Below, piece after piece: positions 22,012 through 33,193 of a stretch of DNA of 64,000 bases. Made by a program: the position numbers and the translations under genes. Numbering within the stretch: position 1 is the first letter of the stretch; the number at the start of each line of letters is the position of its first letter. Origin of the DNA: Schistocerca nitens (lineage: Eukaryota; Arthropoda; Insecta; Orthoptera; Acrididae); contig NC_064615.1 in NCBI RefSeq assembly GCF_023898315.1, forward strand, positions 737,039,450 through 737,103,449, given 5' to 3'. Below the pieces are notes generated by a model. It did not search any database. It saw only the letters and a list, made by a program, of their open reading frames with translations, and was not told the origin of the DNA.

Positions 22012-22690
22012 AGATGGACTTTGATATCTGAGAATCTGCAAAAGGAAATGGAAGATTGTCGACCTCATTTCCATTCAGTGTATAAGGAGGCAGAAAGTGT
22101 GGCTGAAATTACTAGAATTAAGCTGGAAATTCCAAAAACCCTTAGGGGAGAAGCAAGGCGGCCATCACATCAAGACAAAGAGTCCTCAAGAGTACCCTAG
22201 GCTTTCAATTTTTCTTCCTTTCGTAGACTACTTCGTCAGCCAGCTCAGGGAAAGGTTTTTAAATCATATGGGGTTACTGAAAAACATACCAACTTTGTTA
22301 CAAAAATACATAGTGTGAGTATCAGATGAAAACTTACAAACTGCTGTTGATGCTACAGTAAATCAGTGGCCTAATGATGCTGATGCGTCTTCAGAGTCTT
22401 TCTGCAATGAATTGGAGATGTGGAAATGAAATTCCCTTAACTAGAAAGATCTTCACTTACTGCCCACCGATTCTATCACATCTTTAAATATGTGGAATGA
22501 AATCATTTTTCTCTGCTCTCATGAGGTGCTGAAACTTTTCTGCACATTGCAGGTAACTACAGCAACATCAGAACGTCCGTTTTCAACGTTTCAGTATTTG
22601 AAGACTTGCTTAAGGATCACAAAGGGAGTAGACACATTTAATGGACTAGTCTTGGGTATATTCATAAAAATATAGAAATAAAAGCTGATT
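22012..22690 (+). pseudogene. hAT-type transposase, 3' part
   Basis: Continuation of 12220-13797 after the LTR element. 22040-22190 reads LQKEMEDCRPHFHSVYKEAE with AEITRIKLEIPKTLRGEARR. 22490-22675 encodes a peptide around VTTATSERPFSTFQYLKTCL ending VDTFNGLVLGIFIKI, which is the conserved C-terminal hAT dimerisation motif (TATaERsFS.lk.iKt.lRs...rLn.La). Stops and a frameshift are present. Removing the LTR element and one AGAT copy joins the two halves. Confidence 0.75.
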
Positions 22691-22818
22691 AAGTCTAGGA
22701 TGAAATGCTTGAGAAACCTCGTCGTCTACTGTAAGTGCCTCTTTGTCATTGCTTGTGTATTAAAGTCAGTAGAATGCTTGTGACTATATGACTTTCATTC
22801 TGATTAACACGTTCTACC

Positions 22819-25078
22819 GATCAGATAGATTATATAATGGTAAGACAGAGATTTAGGAAACAGGTTTTAAATTGTAAGACATTTCCAGGGGCAGATGTGG
22901 ACTCTGACCACAATCTATTGGTTATGACCTGTAGATTAAAACTGAAGAAACTGCAAAAAGGTGGGAATTTAAGGAGATGGGACCTGGATAAACTGAAAGA
23001 ACCAGAGGTTGTACAGAGTTTCAGGGAGAGCATAAGGGAACAATTGACAGGAATGGGGGAAAGAAATACAGTAGAAGAAGAATGGGTAGCTTTGAGGGAT
23101 GAAGTAGTGAAGGCAGCAGAGGATCAAGTAGGTAAAAAGACGAGGGCTTGTAGAAATCCTTGGGTAACAGAAGATATATTGAATTTAATTGATGAAAGGA
23201 GAAAATATAAAAATGCAGTAAATGAAGCAGGCAAAAAGGAATACAAACGTCTCAAAAATGAGATCGACAGGAAGTGCAAAATGGCTAAGCAGGGATGGCT
23301 AGAGGACAAATGTAAGGATGTAGAGGCTTATCTCACTAGGGGTAAGATAGATACTGCCTACAGGAAAATTAAAGAGACCTTTGGAGATAAGAGAACCACT
23401 TGTATGAACATCAAGAGCTCAGATGGAAACCCAGTTCTAAGCAAAGAAGGGAAAGCAGAAAGGTGGAAGGAGTATATAGAGGGTCTATACAAGGGCGATG
23501 TACTTGAGGACAATATTATGGAAATGGAAGAGGATGTAGATGAAGATGAAATGGGAGATACGATACTGCGTGAAGAGTTTGACAGAGCACTGAAAGACCT
23601 GAGTCGAAACAAGGCCCCCGGAGTAGACAACATTCCATTGGAACTACTGACGGCCTTGGGAGAGCCAGTCCTGACAAAACTCTACCATCTGGTGAGCAAG
23701 ATGTATGAAACAGGCGAAATACCCTCAGACTTCAAGAAGAATATAATAATTCCAATCCCAAAGAAAGCAGGTGTTGACAGATGTGAGAATTACCGAACAA
23801 TCAGTTTAATAAGCCACAGCTGCAAAATACTAACACGAATTCTTTACAGACGAATGGAAAAACTAGTAGAAGCCGACCTCGGGGAAGATCAGTTTGGATT
23901 CCGTAGAAATACTGGAACACGTGAGGCAATACTGACCTTACGACTTATCTTAGAAGAAAGATTAAGGAAAGGCAAACCTACGTTTCTAGCATTTGTAGAC
24001 TTAGAGAAAGCTTTTGACAATGTTGACTGGAATACTCTCTTTCAAATTCTAAAGGTGGCAGGGGTAAAATACAGGGAGCGAAAGGCTATTTACAATTTGT
24101 ACAGAAACCAGATGGCAGTTATAAGAGTCGAGGGATATGAAAGGGAAGCAGTGGTTGGGAAGGGAGTAAGACAGGGTTGTAGCCTCTCCCCGATGTTATT
24201 CAATCTGTATATTGAGCAAGCAGTAAAGGAAACAAAAGAAAAATTCGGAGTAGGTATTAAAATCCATGGAGAAGAAATAAAAACTTTGAGGTTCGCCGAT
24301 GACATTGTAATTCTGTCAGAGACAGCAAAGGACTTGGAAGAGCAGTTGAATGGAATGGATGGTGTCTTGAAGGGAGGATATAAGATGAACATCAACAAAA
24401 GCAAAACAAGGATAATGGAATGTAGTCGAATTAAGTCGGGTGATGTTGAGGGTATTAGATTAGGAAATGAGACACTTAAAGTAGTAAAGGAGTTTTGCTA
24501 TTTGGGGAGCAAAATAACTGATGATGGTCGAAGTAGAGAGGATATAAAATGTAGACTGGCAATGGCAAGGAAAGCGTTTCTGAAGAAGAGAAATTTGTTA
24601 ACATCGAGTATAGATTTAAGTGTCAGGAAGTCGTTTCTGAAAGTATTTGTATGGAGTGTAGCCATGTATGGAAGTGAAACATGGACGATAAATAGTTTGG
24701 ACAAGAAGAGAATAGAAGCTTTCGAAATGTGGTGCTACAGAAGGATGCTGAAGATTAGATGGGTAGATCACATAACTAATGAGGAGGTACTGAACAGGAT
24801 TGGGGAGAAGAGGAGTTTGTGGCACAACTTGACCAGAAGAAGGGATCGGTTGGTAGGACATGTTCTGAGGCATCAAGGGATCACCAATTTAGTATTGGAG
24901 GGCAGCGTGGAGGGTAAAAATCGTAGGGGGAGACCAAGAGATGAATACACTAAGCAGATTCAGAAGGATGTAGGTTGCAGTAGGTACTGGGAGATGAAGA
25001 AGCTTGCACAGCATAGAGTAGCATGGAGAGCTGCATCAAACCAGTCTCAGGACTGAAGACCTCAACAACAACAACAAC
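22819..25078 (+). mobile_element. 5'-truncated RTE-clade LINE, subfamily A
   Basis: Starts within the endonuclease domain at ATAGATTATATAATGGT (IDYIM, as LDYIM in the full copy at 45465-48487) and ends CAACAACAACAACAA at 25078. Truncation at the 5' end is normal for LINE retrotransposition. Short matching flanks (ACCGAT before and after) may be a target duplication but are too short to be sure. The copy looks young because the remaining frame is fully open. Confidence 0.85.
22837..25056 (+). CDS. RTE reverse transcriptase ORF, N-terminally truncated (739 aa)
   Basis: Uninterrupted frame. Residues ~20-35 hold the last APE-endonuclease motif (DSDHNLLVM); the rest of the endonuclease is missing. 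The RT core spans ~260-520: NKAPGVDNIPLELL, ENYRTISLISHSCKILTRIL, motif A FLAFVDLEKAFDNVDW (about 383-398), GVRQGCSLSPMLFNLYIEQA, and motif C RFADDIVILS (about 484-493). The C terminus includes MWCYRRMLKIRWVDHITNEE, GHVLRHQGITNLVLEG and GRPRDEYTKQI, common to RTE proteins. All catalytic Asp residues are present. The ATG at 22837 is an internal Met, not the native start. Without its promoter and most of the endonuclease it is unlikely to be active. Confidence 0.85.
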   Translation: MVRQRFRKQVLNCKTFPGADVDSDHNLLVMTCRLKLKKLQKGGNLRRWDLDKLKEPEVVQSFRESIREQLTGMGERNTVEEEWVALRDEVVKAAEDQVGKKTRACRNPWVTEDILNLIDERRKYKNAVNEAGKKEYKRLKNEIDRKCKMAKQGWLEDKCKDVEAYLTRGKIDTAYRKIKETFGDKRTTCMNIKSSDGNPVLSKEGKAERWKEYIEGLYKGDVLEDNIMEMEEDVDEDEMGDTILREEFDRALKDLSRNKAPGVDNIPLELLTALGEPVLTKLYHLVSKMYETGEIPSDFKKNIIIPIPKKAGVDRCENYRTISLISHSCKILTRILYRRMEKLVEADLGEDQFGFRRNTGTREAILTLRLILEERLRKGKPTFLAFVDLEKAFDNVDWNTLFQILKVAGVKYRERKAIYNLYRNQMAVIRVEGYEREAVVGKGVRQGCSLSPMLFNLYIEQAVKETKEKFGVGIKIHGEEIKTLRFADDIVILSETAKDLEEQLNGMDGVLKGGYKMNINKSKTRIMECSRIKSGDVEGIRLGNETLKVVKEFCYLGSKITDDGRSREDIKCRLAMARKAFLKKRNLLTSSIDLSVRKSFLKVFVWSVAMYGSETWTINSLDKKRIEAFEMWCYRRMLKIRWVDHITNEEVLNRIGEKRSLWHNLTRRRDRLVGHVLRHQGITNLVLEGSVEGKNRRGRPRDEYTKQIQKDVGCSRYWEMKKLAQHRVAWRAASNQSQD

Positions 25079-27575
25079 CGATTTCTGAAATCCCTTCCCC
25101 TCCCCCCACGGGGAAAGAATCCTGCGTCCAGCCGCTGCTCTTTCATGCCTGCCACATTCCCGCCCGGCCGTCCGCTGTTAGTGATCGTATCCAGCGGTTC
25201 CCAGTGATACACAACGTGCTTTTTGCAACTTATTTTGCACAGAAATTTTCCCAATTATGGACCATGGATGCTCTCTCAGCTGTCTCTTTATTAAACATCA
25301 TCTCCAAGCGACCAGGTCGTGGGCTTGGCTTACAAGTATGTAAATGCGGTTGTGATAATCGGACCGTTTCGCCATACCACACAGAATCACTGTTGCAATG
25401 GGTTGCAAAGGTTGACGACCACACTATTCATCAGGTGGTCACGATGTTTTGGTTCAAAAGTGTGTATTCAGAGCCATAAGTGGAAATTCATGTCCAAGTT
25501 GAACACCGAGTTTCTAGGGTGTACGAAAAAGTACTACACCGATTCAGCACCAAAAACAGCATTGCTCCACTAACGTGTCTAATATCGCAACATTACAATC
25601 TGCACTCTCGGAAAAAAATTAGTACACCGGGAAAGACTTCGTCGATTTTGACGGCATATCCCACCTTAGGGGATAGTAGATGTACTGAAAATAGGTTCAT
25701 AGCCAGCAGATAGCGTAGTGGCATTGAAAGAGGGTTTGCAGTGCACAGTGCACAGGGCTCTATTATATCTCTTAAAACAAATAATGTAACTATTTATTTA
25801 GAGGAAACACTCTCCTAGTAAATTTGTTTGTCCTTTGATTTATCGTGATATGTTACTGATTTTTAGTGAAGTCAGTTTTTACGTTTAGCTTTCAAAAAAA
25901 TACAAAAGAGATATAATAAGCAAAATAATGAGTTTCGTAGGTTGCCAATTACGTATTATATCTGGTTTTATCGAGCGCCAGGCTCCCTACAAATTACTGT
26001 AAATGCAGTAGCGTAGTATTACTCAGCTCCAGTTCACTGATCTGAAATTATTACTATCACAGATAATAGACAAGTTTTAATAAAATTATTTCACTGGATT
26101 CCTTCAATTAATCTCTCTGAATATTTTTACATAATTTCTTCCGCTCCGGCTATCACACATTGTGCTGTGAAAAAATATTTTTAAATGTACCGCGTAATGG
26201 CGGCTAATTGTTAACAGTCAGAGATCACTCACTGTTACTCGCTCCGCAGCAGCTGGAAACATGCTAAATAATTTTCATTAAATATTCTTTTCATAAGGTA
26301 AATGTGGCGTAGGTTCTTGAAATAACACACGGATATCACTTTATACTAATATATTCTTACTAGGACACAGTTTACACCATTAAATATTTTCAATTACGTT
26401 ACGACAGAAACAAATGCTAGAGCAGCACAATAGCTTCCGTACCATATTCCAGCTAACACCAGAACGAACAGAACAAAACAGACTAGACAGAAGAATGAGC
26501 ATTGCGTTGTGTTTTATACTCTTACAAAGATAATAATACTTATTTTAATTACTTACACATTATAATCTCATACACTAAAAATAATGTCTTTTCTGCATAT
26601 ATCGATCTAGATTGTAGGTTTTTACAGTTAGTGTTATTACCTTTCGCAGATAAATCGATGTTTGCAGCTCATTTTGAGTCACATGCAGTCATTTTTATTT
26701 ATGTTTCACCTCGATAAGGGTGAATGTTGCAAAAGGGACACTACAGCTCGTGGGGTGGAAGCACTAAGTCCAGTTTGAGGATACACAGATATAATATTCA
26801 TTTATTTATTAAAAAGATGAAACAATCCGTCACTCGTAACAGCATAGACGCACTCTGATTTCCAGCTGCAGTTTTATAAAGGAATGCTTTTAAAATGTTT
26901 CAGTCTCACTGCCATTAAAAGCTAAACTGAAGATACAGCCTTAGCGCGGCAAAACAAATACTCTCATAACAAAAGCAGCAAGTACAGTTTACATTTGGTT
27001 ACCAAAGCCCGTCAAAAAATGACAGGAAACAAACTTCAGTAGCATAAAAACTTACTTCATTTATCTGGTTTTAATTTACGTGTTTAACAAGTTAGCTGAA
27101 CACACTTAAATCTTCCTTCAGATTTATTGCAATCATCAAGACTTACTGGCAACATCTTAGTGAAAGAATTTACAAACAAAAAATGAATTACAGAGTTGTT
27201 GAGCTTGGTAGGCCATAAACGGCATAGGCCGTTTAGTTAGCTAGGCCACGAAACCCGACGCAACGCCATAAGCAGTACAATTATACTAACAACAGCTTTA
27301 TCTAAGACCGAGGAAAGTGATATCAGCACAAGGTTCACTTTCAGAAGTGGCCAAGGCAGACGTGCTTTTCCGTTTAAAACAAGTAACTGACGTATGGACA
27401 CAAGCTTTACAAACTGTCATGAACAGAATGTGCATAAACAAATTTCACTGGTTAATTTACCCACACAAATATAATTAACAACATATCTTTCAAACTCCTT
27501 TCAGACTTCTCCTTAAGTGAACAGAGAACCCCTAACTTTAGACATTATTTCAAAATTCTAATTACTAAACCTATA
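25079..27575. other. no gene seen
   Basis: Mostly AT-rich. The minus strand at about 25360-25440 has CCACCTGATGA and, further on, GGCGAAACGGTCC, pieces reminiscent of the hammerhead-like motif at 37483-37528 but wrongly spaced. Otherwise nothing recognised. Confidence 0.4.
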
Positions 27576-27576
27576 C

Positions 27577-27578
<2 letters not shown>

Positions 27579-27660
<82 letters not shown>
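27579..27660. repeat. (TA)n microsatellite
   Basis: About 80 bp of TA repeats with one ACA interruption near 27645. Outside any LTR copy, unlike the TA tracts at 14110 and 21729. Confidence 0.95.
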
Positions 27661-28230
27661 TCAAAAACAGCTCTGAACCCTGATTTAATATCAAAACTTT
27701 TTTCCTTTAAAAGATTAAACTCAGATACTTATGCGATAATTGCCTGCAAGGAATCGACTCAACCAACTTCATGAAAATCTCACAACCAAACCCCGTCCCA
27801 TTAGCACATTATTAAAAGCCCTTAACACGGTTGGCAGATTTCTACCATGTCTTCAACGTCCACGCAGATCGTAACACAGTCAACAATTTTAAACTGTACA
27901 AGAACAACCTTCAAATAACAGCCAAGTTACTGCAGAAACAATTCAATGACTCCAGACGAGGCACCAAGCCGGCAACACATCTAGTACCAGCCAAACTGCA
28001 GTTCCCCACCCCCACGTTCCTCTCACGCTTTCTCTTCAAGCTGCAGTCAACGAGCCCCGGCGCTTCTCGCCAAACCTCAGCTGTTGGGCAGACAAACCCA
28101 AGATGAGACAAGAACATGGCAGAAATGTACAGATCAGCCGTAGCTATCAGAGCGCCATCTCTGTCTACAATTTAATGGGGAATGCTCACAGCCAGAATGT
28201 TCGTTGTGGTGCAAACGTGTGAAGGAAGCA
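27661..28230. other. no gene recognised
   Basis: C-rich segment at 27950-28130 with an open frame (27831-28106) lacking known motifs. It could be part of an unidentified repeat. Confidence 0.35.
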
Positions 28231-28257
28231 GGCGATCGTTTCACCGAGACGCACTGG

Positions 28258-29415
28258 TGCTACTTACAGTCAACTGAGTGACTTTGAAAGGGTTCAAATT
28301 GTGGCCTTCCGAGTGTTGGAATGGTCTCTCCAGAGAATTGCCACACAAGTTGGACGTGCTGCATCCGTTGTGCAACCATGCAGGTATCAGTGGTCATGTG
28401 AACCCACACCCATAGACGAGGGACAAGACGTCTACACAGCACAGACGCTCGCCAGGATCGCCGTATAGTAAGGGCAGCAGTGGCAGATCGTGCAGCTACC
28501 ACAGCACAGGTAAGAGAGCTTGTGAACCCAGACGTGTCAACACGAACTGTTGCGAACCGGACATTAGCAGTGGGACGTACCCACACGTCTAGCCCGTCTT
28601 CCACCCACACTACAGCACTGACGCTCACGGCTCGACTGGAGCCGTCAGAGGATCGCTTGGAAGATGGAATGGCGGGCCATCGTCCTCACCGATGAATGCA
28701 GGTTCTGCCTTCACGCCAGTGATGGTCGTTTGCGCGTACAACATAGACGTGACGAGTGCTATCTTGTAGTGTGCAAGCATCCAAGACACAATGGACCCAA
28801 CCTTGACCCTGTGGTCTGTGGTGCGATAAGCTGTAACTTTCATTCATCTTTTCTATTTCTGGGCGGGGTGTTAGCCAGCGCTTGGTATGTGCAGAATGTT
28901 GTTAGAGCCGTTCTTTTGCCGCTCTTGCAACAGGAAGATGACGTGTTATTCCAAAAGGATAATGCTCGCCCACATGCTGCCTGTGAAACTAATAGCGTCG
29001 TGCAAGACGTGCAGCAACTTCCCTGGCCACCACGATCTGCGGACTTGTCTCCAATCGAGCACGTCTGGGATATGATGGGATGAGAAGTGTCTCGTGTGAC
29101 TCATCAACCAACAACTCTTACCGGACACGGTGAACAGGTCGAGCAGACGCGGCTTAACGTATCCCAGGACAGTATTCGCCATCTGTGCGATCTACTGGAT
29201 GTTAGAGTCAGCACCTGTGTTGCCACCTGTGGAGGCTTCGCCACGTACTAATATGAGTGTTTCAGCATGGATCGATACCTGTTACCTCAGAACCACTTGT
29301 TCTATTGGTATGTAAATGTAATCATTTCATGTACTCCATATGCACTGATGTAGCAATAAAACTTGAGTGAATAGCGTACATCTAAAAGAGTGCACTAATT
29401 TTTTTCCCGGCACTG
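28258..29415 (+). pseudogene. Tc1-like DD34E transposase, nearly complete, with right terminal repeat
   Basis: 28270-28660 contains an N-terminal HTH region in shifted frames (QLSDFERVQIVAFRVLEWSL; QDRRIVRAAVADRATTTAQV). 28664-29083 is one frame: EWRAIVLTDECRFCLHASDG (first Asp), VVCGAISCNFHSSFLFLGGV, VLFQKDNARPHAACETNSVV (second Asp) and PPRSADLSPIEHVWDMMG (catalytic Glu), then a stop. The remainder continues past the stop. TGCACTAATTTTTTTCCCGG followed by CACTG at about 29391-29415 looks like a terminal inverted repeat; the matching left repeat was not found. All three catalytic residues survive, but frameshifts in the N-terminal half disable it. Confidence 0.78.
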
Positions 29416-29854
29416 TATATAGGTCCCCTATTGATATTTGTCAGGGAATTTAAGTCTTCCCTTATTGTAGTTTCTGTGCTTTCCCGAAGAACCTCAAAAG
29501 TAAAGCGTTTACATTTCCTTTGAGTGCAAATTATTACGCTACCGGTGGAAACTTGTTACACTTTCCCGAAATCCTTCACTAGTAGCAACACTAAGAACAT
29601 GGTATGAAAAAAGGTGAGTGCATTTATTAGATATAACTGAGTTTTTTTAGTGTTTGTAACTAAATGGATACCTGTCAGTTTTGCTTTCTAATATAATTAC
29701 ACATTAACAGTTTTCGGATTTGTAAACAATACATTTCAGCTATCACTCGTCCTTTTGAAATTTTATTGGCAGATCTAGATTTCAGCTAGAAACTAGCCAT
29801 TCCCAATGCACTATCATTTTTGATCAATGCATGTAATGCTTGTTGGTCGGGCTT
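29416..29854. other. no gene seen
   Basis: AT-rich spacer without recognisable features. Confidence 0.5.
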
Positions 29855-29985
29855 CATTCACGGCGGAAGTTCGAATCCTCCCTCGGGCATGAGTGTGTGT
29901 TTAGGTTAAGTAGTGTGTAAGCTTAGGGACTGATGATCTTAGCAGTTAAGTCCCATAAGATTTCACACACATCTGAACATTTTTG
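29855..29985 (+). repeat. partial SINE (family 2-related)
   Basis: GAAGTTCGAATCCTCCCTCG is a B-box region. It is followed by GGCATGAGTGTGTGTTTAGG, GTGTGTAAGCTTAGGGACTG and a tail with CCCATAAGATTTCACACACA. The 5' tRNA head is decayed. It abuts, and probably truncates, the transposase remnant on its right. Confidence 0.65.
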
Positions 29986-29989
29986 AATC

Positions 29990-30960
29990 CCGTGCTTCAA
30001 TTGCGTAATGCGCTGTCAGCCGCCATGCTGAATCCACATACGTTGTCGAACGTCCAGGGCAACACTCTGCAACAGTACCGGTAGTTCCTATTCCAAAAAC
30101 GTTCGGTATTTGCATCCATGCATCGTGCGGTGTATAAAATACGGACCAAAGAGTTTGTTCCCGATGATCCCACGCCACACGTTAAGCGACGAAGGACGTT
30201 GATGGTCAACTTGCAGTAACCAGTAGAGGTTGTCTACTCTCCAGCAATGCATGTTAGGTCGGTTAACGTTACTATGGTTTGTGAATGTAAACTCATCGGA
30301 AAATAGAACCTCGACAAAAGATCGTGGGGGTTGTTTGCATTTGTTGACGTGCCCATTCACAGAACACTACCCGATTAAGCTCTACCCGGTTATGGAGTTC
30401 TGGACGCAGTGACACATGATATGGATGACACTTATGACGATAAAAAATGATCGCGCGACGTTGATGGCCAGGAGGCCCCATCCGTGGAAGTTCGGCCGCC
30501 GTTTTGCAGTCTTATTTCAGTCAATGCCACATTGGGATACTTGCATGTCAGTGATAATGAGGGGATGATGAGGACAACACAACACCCAGTCCATGGGCAA
30601 AGAAAATCTCCAAACCAGCCGAGAATCGAACCCGGGCCAGGGGCAGGGTAAGCAAACACGTTACCACTTAGTTAAGCAGGCGGAGTGTTTATGACGATGC
30701 AGTATTGTGACGTACTGACGTACCGAAATCGCGGTTAATTGCCAGGCGCCTCTCCGTGGACAGTGGTGCACGGCCGCTAGTACAGCTGTTTCATTTGCTT
30801 CTCCCGTAACAAGACTGGTTCGTTTTCTTTTGCCGGTCATTACACTGCCACAGAGGCGTTCAAAACCTTGAACGAGAGCGAGCTTTCTCTTGAAAGCGCT
30901 CGACTTACAAGGCAACAGCAGCCTCAACACTTCTCCTACATTCTCAGCAATCCATGATCA
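29990..30960 (-). pseudogene. Tc1/mariner-superfamily transposase fossil interrupted by a SINE
   Basis: The minus strand begins in the HTH region: MTGKRKRTSLVTGEANETAV ... TILHRHK at 30850-30690. After the SINE (30444-30689) it resumes as RHKCHPYHVSLRPELHNRVE. It then reads VVFCEWARQQMQTTP, EVLFSDEFTFTNHSNVNRPN (first catalytic Asp) and SSLNVWRGIIGNKLFGPYFI. The frame ends near MWIQHGG, where the second catalytic block should begin; the C terminus is missing at the SINE-like repeat 29855-29985. Stops and shifts are present. Family resemblance is to HTH/DDE transposases such as the one at 40330-41482. Confidence 0.7.
30444..30689 (-). repeat. tRNA-derived SINE, family 4
   Basis: Minus strand: CTGCTTAACTAAGTGGTAAC (tRNA head), CCCGGGTTCGATTCTCGG (B box), TGTTGTGTTGTCCTCATCAT, then a body and CATTTTTT tail. 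It interrupts the transposase between HRHK codons. A TTATGACGAT copy lies on each side (30434-30443 and about 30689-30698), giving a ~10-bp TSD. Confidence 0.85.
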
Positions 30961-31735
30961 TTTCAGTTTTTTCTTCTGTGTTTGCAACATTCTTCGTCCA
31001 CTAGCACGCCTGTTCTCAAAATGACAGGTACGCAGGCAAAAACACTGCGTAAGTGTTGTAATCTTTGGAGCTGCTACCTGTTCTACGTCTGCACGATATA
31101 TGAGCTCCGATCGTAGAGAGTACAGCCTGTATCATACGTCGTAGTTTGCTATACGGCCACGGTGGCGCGTCTAGTAGCCCCCTGTCGGAGGAATACAACG
31201 TTGCAAATGGGGTTTCCAATTAGAAGTTATGAAATATTTGCCTATCCTACCCTCGCAGCACGGAGTTGAAGCCCCACGTGCCACCTGCTATTCAAGAGCC
31301 ATTGAATAGCATGTCGTAAATTAGGATTGTGGTCCCATTTTTCTTCCATCGATTACAGCGCCGTCTGTGGTGAAACAAAAGAAATGCTTCAGACGAAACG
31401 TAGGTAGATTTTTCCGTAGAAACGTAATCTGCAATAAAAAACTGGGGTTTGAAGATTTTAAAAGATGTCCCCCGCCACCCACGCCCGGGGCGGCGCTGAC
31501 GTACGGTATCATTGGACGTCCCCTTCCGAGATAAACAAATTGGAGTATAACTTTTTTTTATCCGACGTGTAGTTTTCGAGGTATTTCAATATCTTCGGTT
31601 AAAATGAACACACTGCATATAGGATGAACATTAATAAAACCGACAAATTGCAAGGTTTGATTTCTGACATGAAATGGAAGTAAATAGGTCCTATGAAGTT
31701 GTGTCCGGAAATGCATCTTTGCCAAGCAGATGACG
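30961..31735. other. no gene recognised
   Basis: Includes a moderately GC-rich stretch (31460-31540, CCCCGCCACCCACGCCCGGG). No frame with known motifs. It may be the flank of the transposase remnant at 31736. Confidence 0.4.
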
Positions 31736-32300
31736 GTGACGAATGACAGTTCCTTTCACCACGTGCCGTGTGTTCCTCGTGTGTTGCAGACTATGTGATT
31801 GACGCAGCGTACTGTAAGCAGCAGAATGGTCGAGTAGTGATGTCGGGAACAAGCCAAGATGGTGTCTGTGTACAGTCAACGGTCGAGAGGCAGCCCGGCT
31901 ATAACAAAACAAGTACCCTCACATACACCAACCGCGTCACATAACGTCTCAAGCCCTTTTTTGAGCGTCTCGGTGATCAAGTGTCCTTTCATACAAAAGA
32001 ACGTGCAGGGAGGCAGCAGACTGTGCGCACACCATGTTTGGAGGAGAGGGTTCTATAGGATACTGAGATGAACCCTAGCACAAGCTCCAGGCAAGTGGCC
32101 TGTCAACATGGTGTAAGCCAAAGAGCGGCAATCCATGATTCGACGTGTGAACACGTGCATTGCATCCCATGGAGGCCACTTTGAGCGCATGTTGTAACGT
32201 GAATGCGATGCAGCTCTGGACTCTGTTCCAGGACGATTTGTTGTTGTTGCACGCACACCTCAATTCCGGACAAAAGTTCATAGGATCTTTTTCCTCCATT
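31736..32300 (+). pseudogene. Tc1/mariner-superfamily transposase, N-terminal fossil
   Basis: Broken frames: CCVADYVIDAAYCKQQNGRV-like text; FERLGDQVSFHTKERAGRQQ followed by TVRTPCLEERVL; PSTSSRQVACQHGVSQRAAI. The stretch resembles the HTH linker of the transposase at 40330-41482 (GQGRRRTVRTLQFEEAVLHH ... CTREIARNM). No catalytic block was found. Assignment rests on this similarity. Confidence 0.5.
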
Positions 32301-32343
32301 TCCACTCGGGAATCCGTCCCTGAAATTTGCCGTTTTTAATAAT

Positions 32344-32355
32344 ATGTGTGTGTGC

Positions 32356-32404
<49 letters not shown>
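32344..32404. repeat. (TG)n microsatellite
   Basis: About 60 bp of TG repeats with a few GTGC interruptions at the start. The apparent Cys/Val-rich peptide here is a by-product. Confidence 0.95.
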
Positions 32405-32405
<1 letters not shown>

Positions 32406-32691
32406 ATGGTTTCACGCGCGTGCGCTTTCATGTTCGTGTGTGTGTGCGTGGTCTCTCCTAAGAGCTTCAGAGGCATTTTCTCTGGTGTTTCGGCCAATAT
32501 TTGATATTAAGTTATTGCATTGTGTAGCTGGAGTAATCCCAAACTAGGACTGTTCACCACGTCTTTGATGCTACGCCCAGTGTCGGCGAAAAACTTAATT
32601 TTACGCTTCTATTCGATAGAGCTGTCCCAGATTAGTCTAGTGCGATATTTGTTTTAACGATATATACTAACAAGGACAGTAAAACCGGAAG

Positions 32692-33193
32692 GTCCACCCG
32701 GCCTTCCGGGCTGGGAAGGAGCGCCTGGTCCCTGGCACGAATCCGCCAGCGCACTTGTGTCGAGGTCCTGTGAGCGGGCCACTCTGTGGATGGTTTTTAG
32801 TCGGTTTCCCATCTACCTCGGCGAATGCGGACTGGTTCCCCTTATTCCGCCTCAGCTACACTATGTCGGCGATTGCTGCGCCAACAAGTTCTCCACGTAC
32901 GTGTACATGACCATTATTCTACCACGCAAACATAGGGGCTACACTTGTCTGGTGTGAGACGTTCCCTGGTGGAAGGAAGGGGGGAGGGGGGGTATGGGGG
33001 GATGGAGGGGGGGGGGGGGAATCCACCGGAGGCCGAACCGCACAATAACCCTGAAAGAGTGGTTCGATGTGGGGTGGCGGAGGGGTGGACTGCGGTAATC
33101 GTCGTGGGGTTGTGGACCACTGCGGCTGCGGCGCGGACGGAGCCTCTCCGTCGTTTCTAGGTCCCCGGTTAACATACAATACAATACAATACA
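32692..33193 (+). repeat. long SINE, family 5 (ACAAT tail), copy A
   Basis: Flanked by perfect 11-bp repeats AAAACCGGAAG (32681-32691 and 33194-33204). It starts GTCCACCCGGCCTTCCGGGC, contains GGCACGAATCCGCC (degenerate B box), CTTATTCCGCCTCAGCTACA and GGTGTGAGACGTTCCCTGG, and ends in ATACAATACAATACAATACA. Relative to copy B it carries an expanded G-rich tract at about 32970-33022. Most of the tRNA-like head seen in copy C is missing. Confidence 0.88.

Noticed and set aside
25360-25440. Third hammerhead candidate
   Set aside because: CTGATGA and GAAAC are ~60 nt apart with no supporting stem II and no proper stem III.
32344-32547. Cys/Val-rich frame
   Set aside because: Produced by the (TG)n microsatellite.
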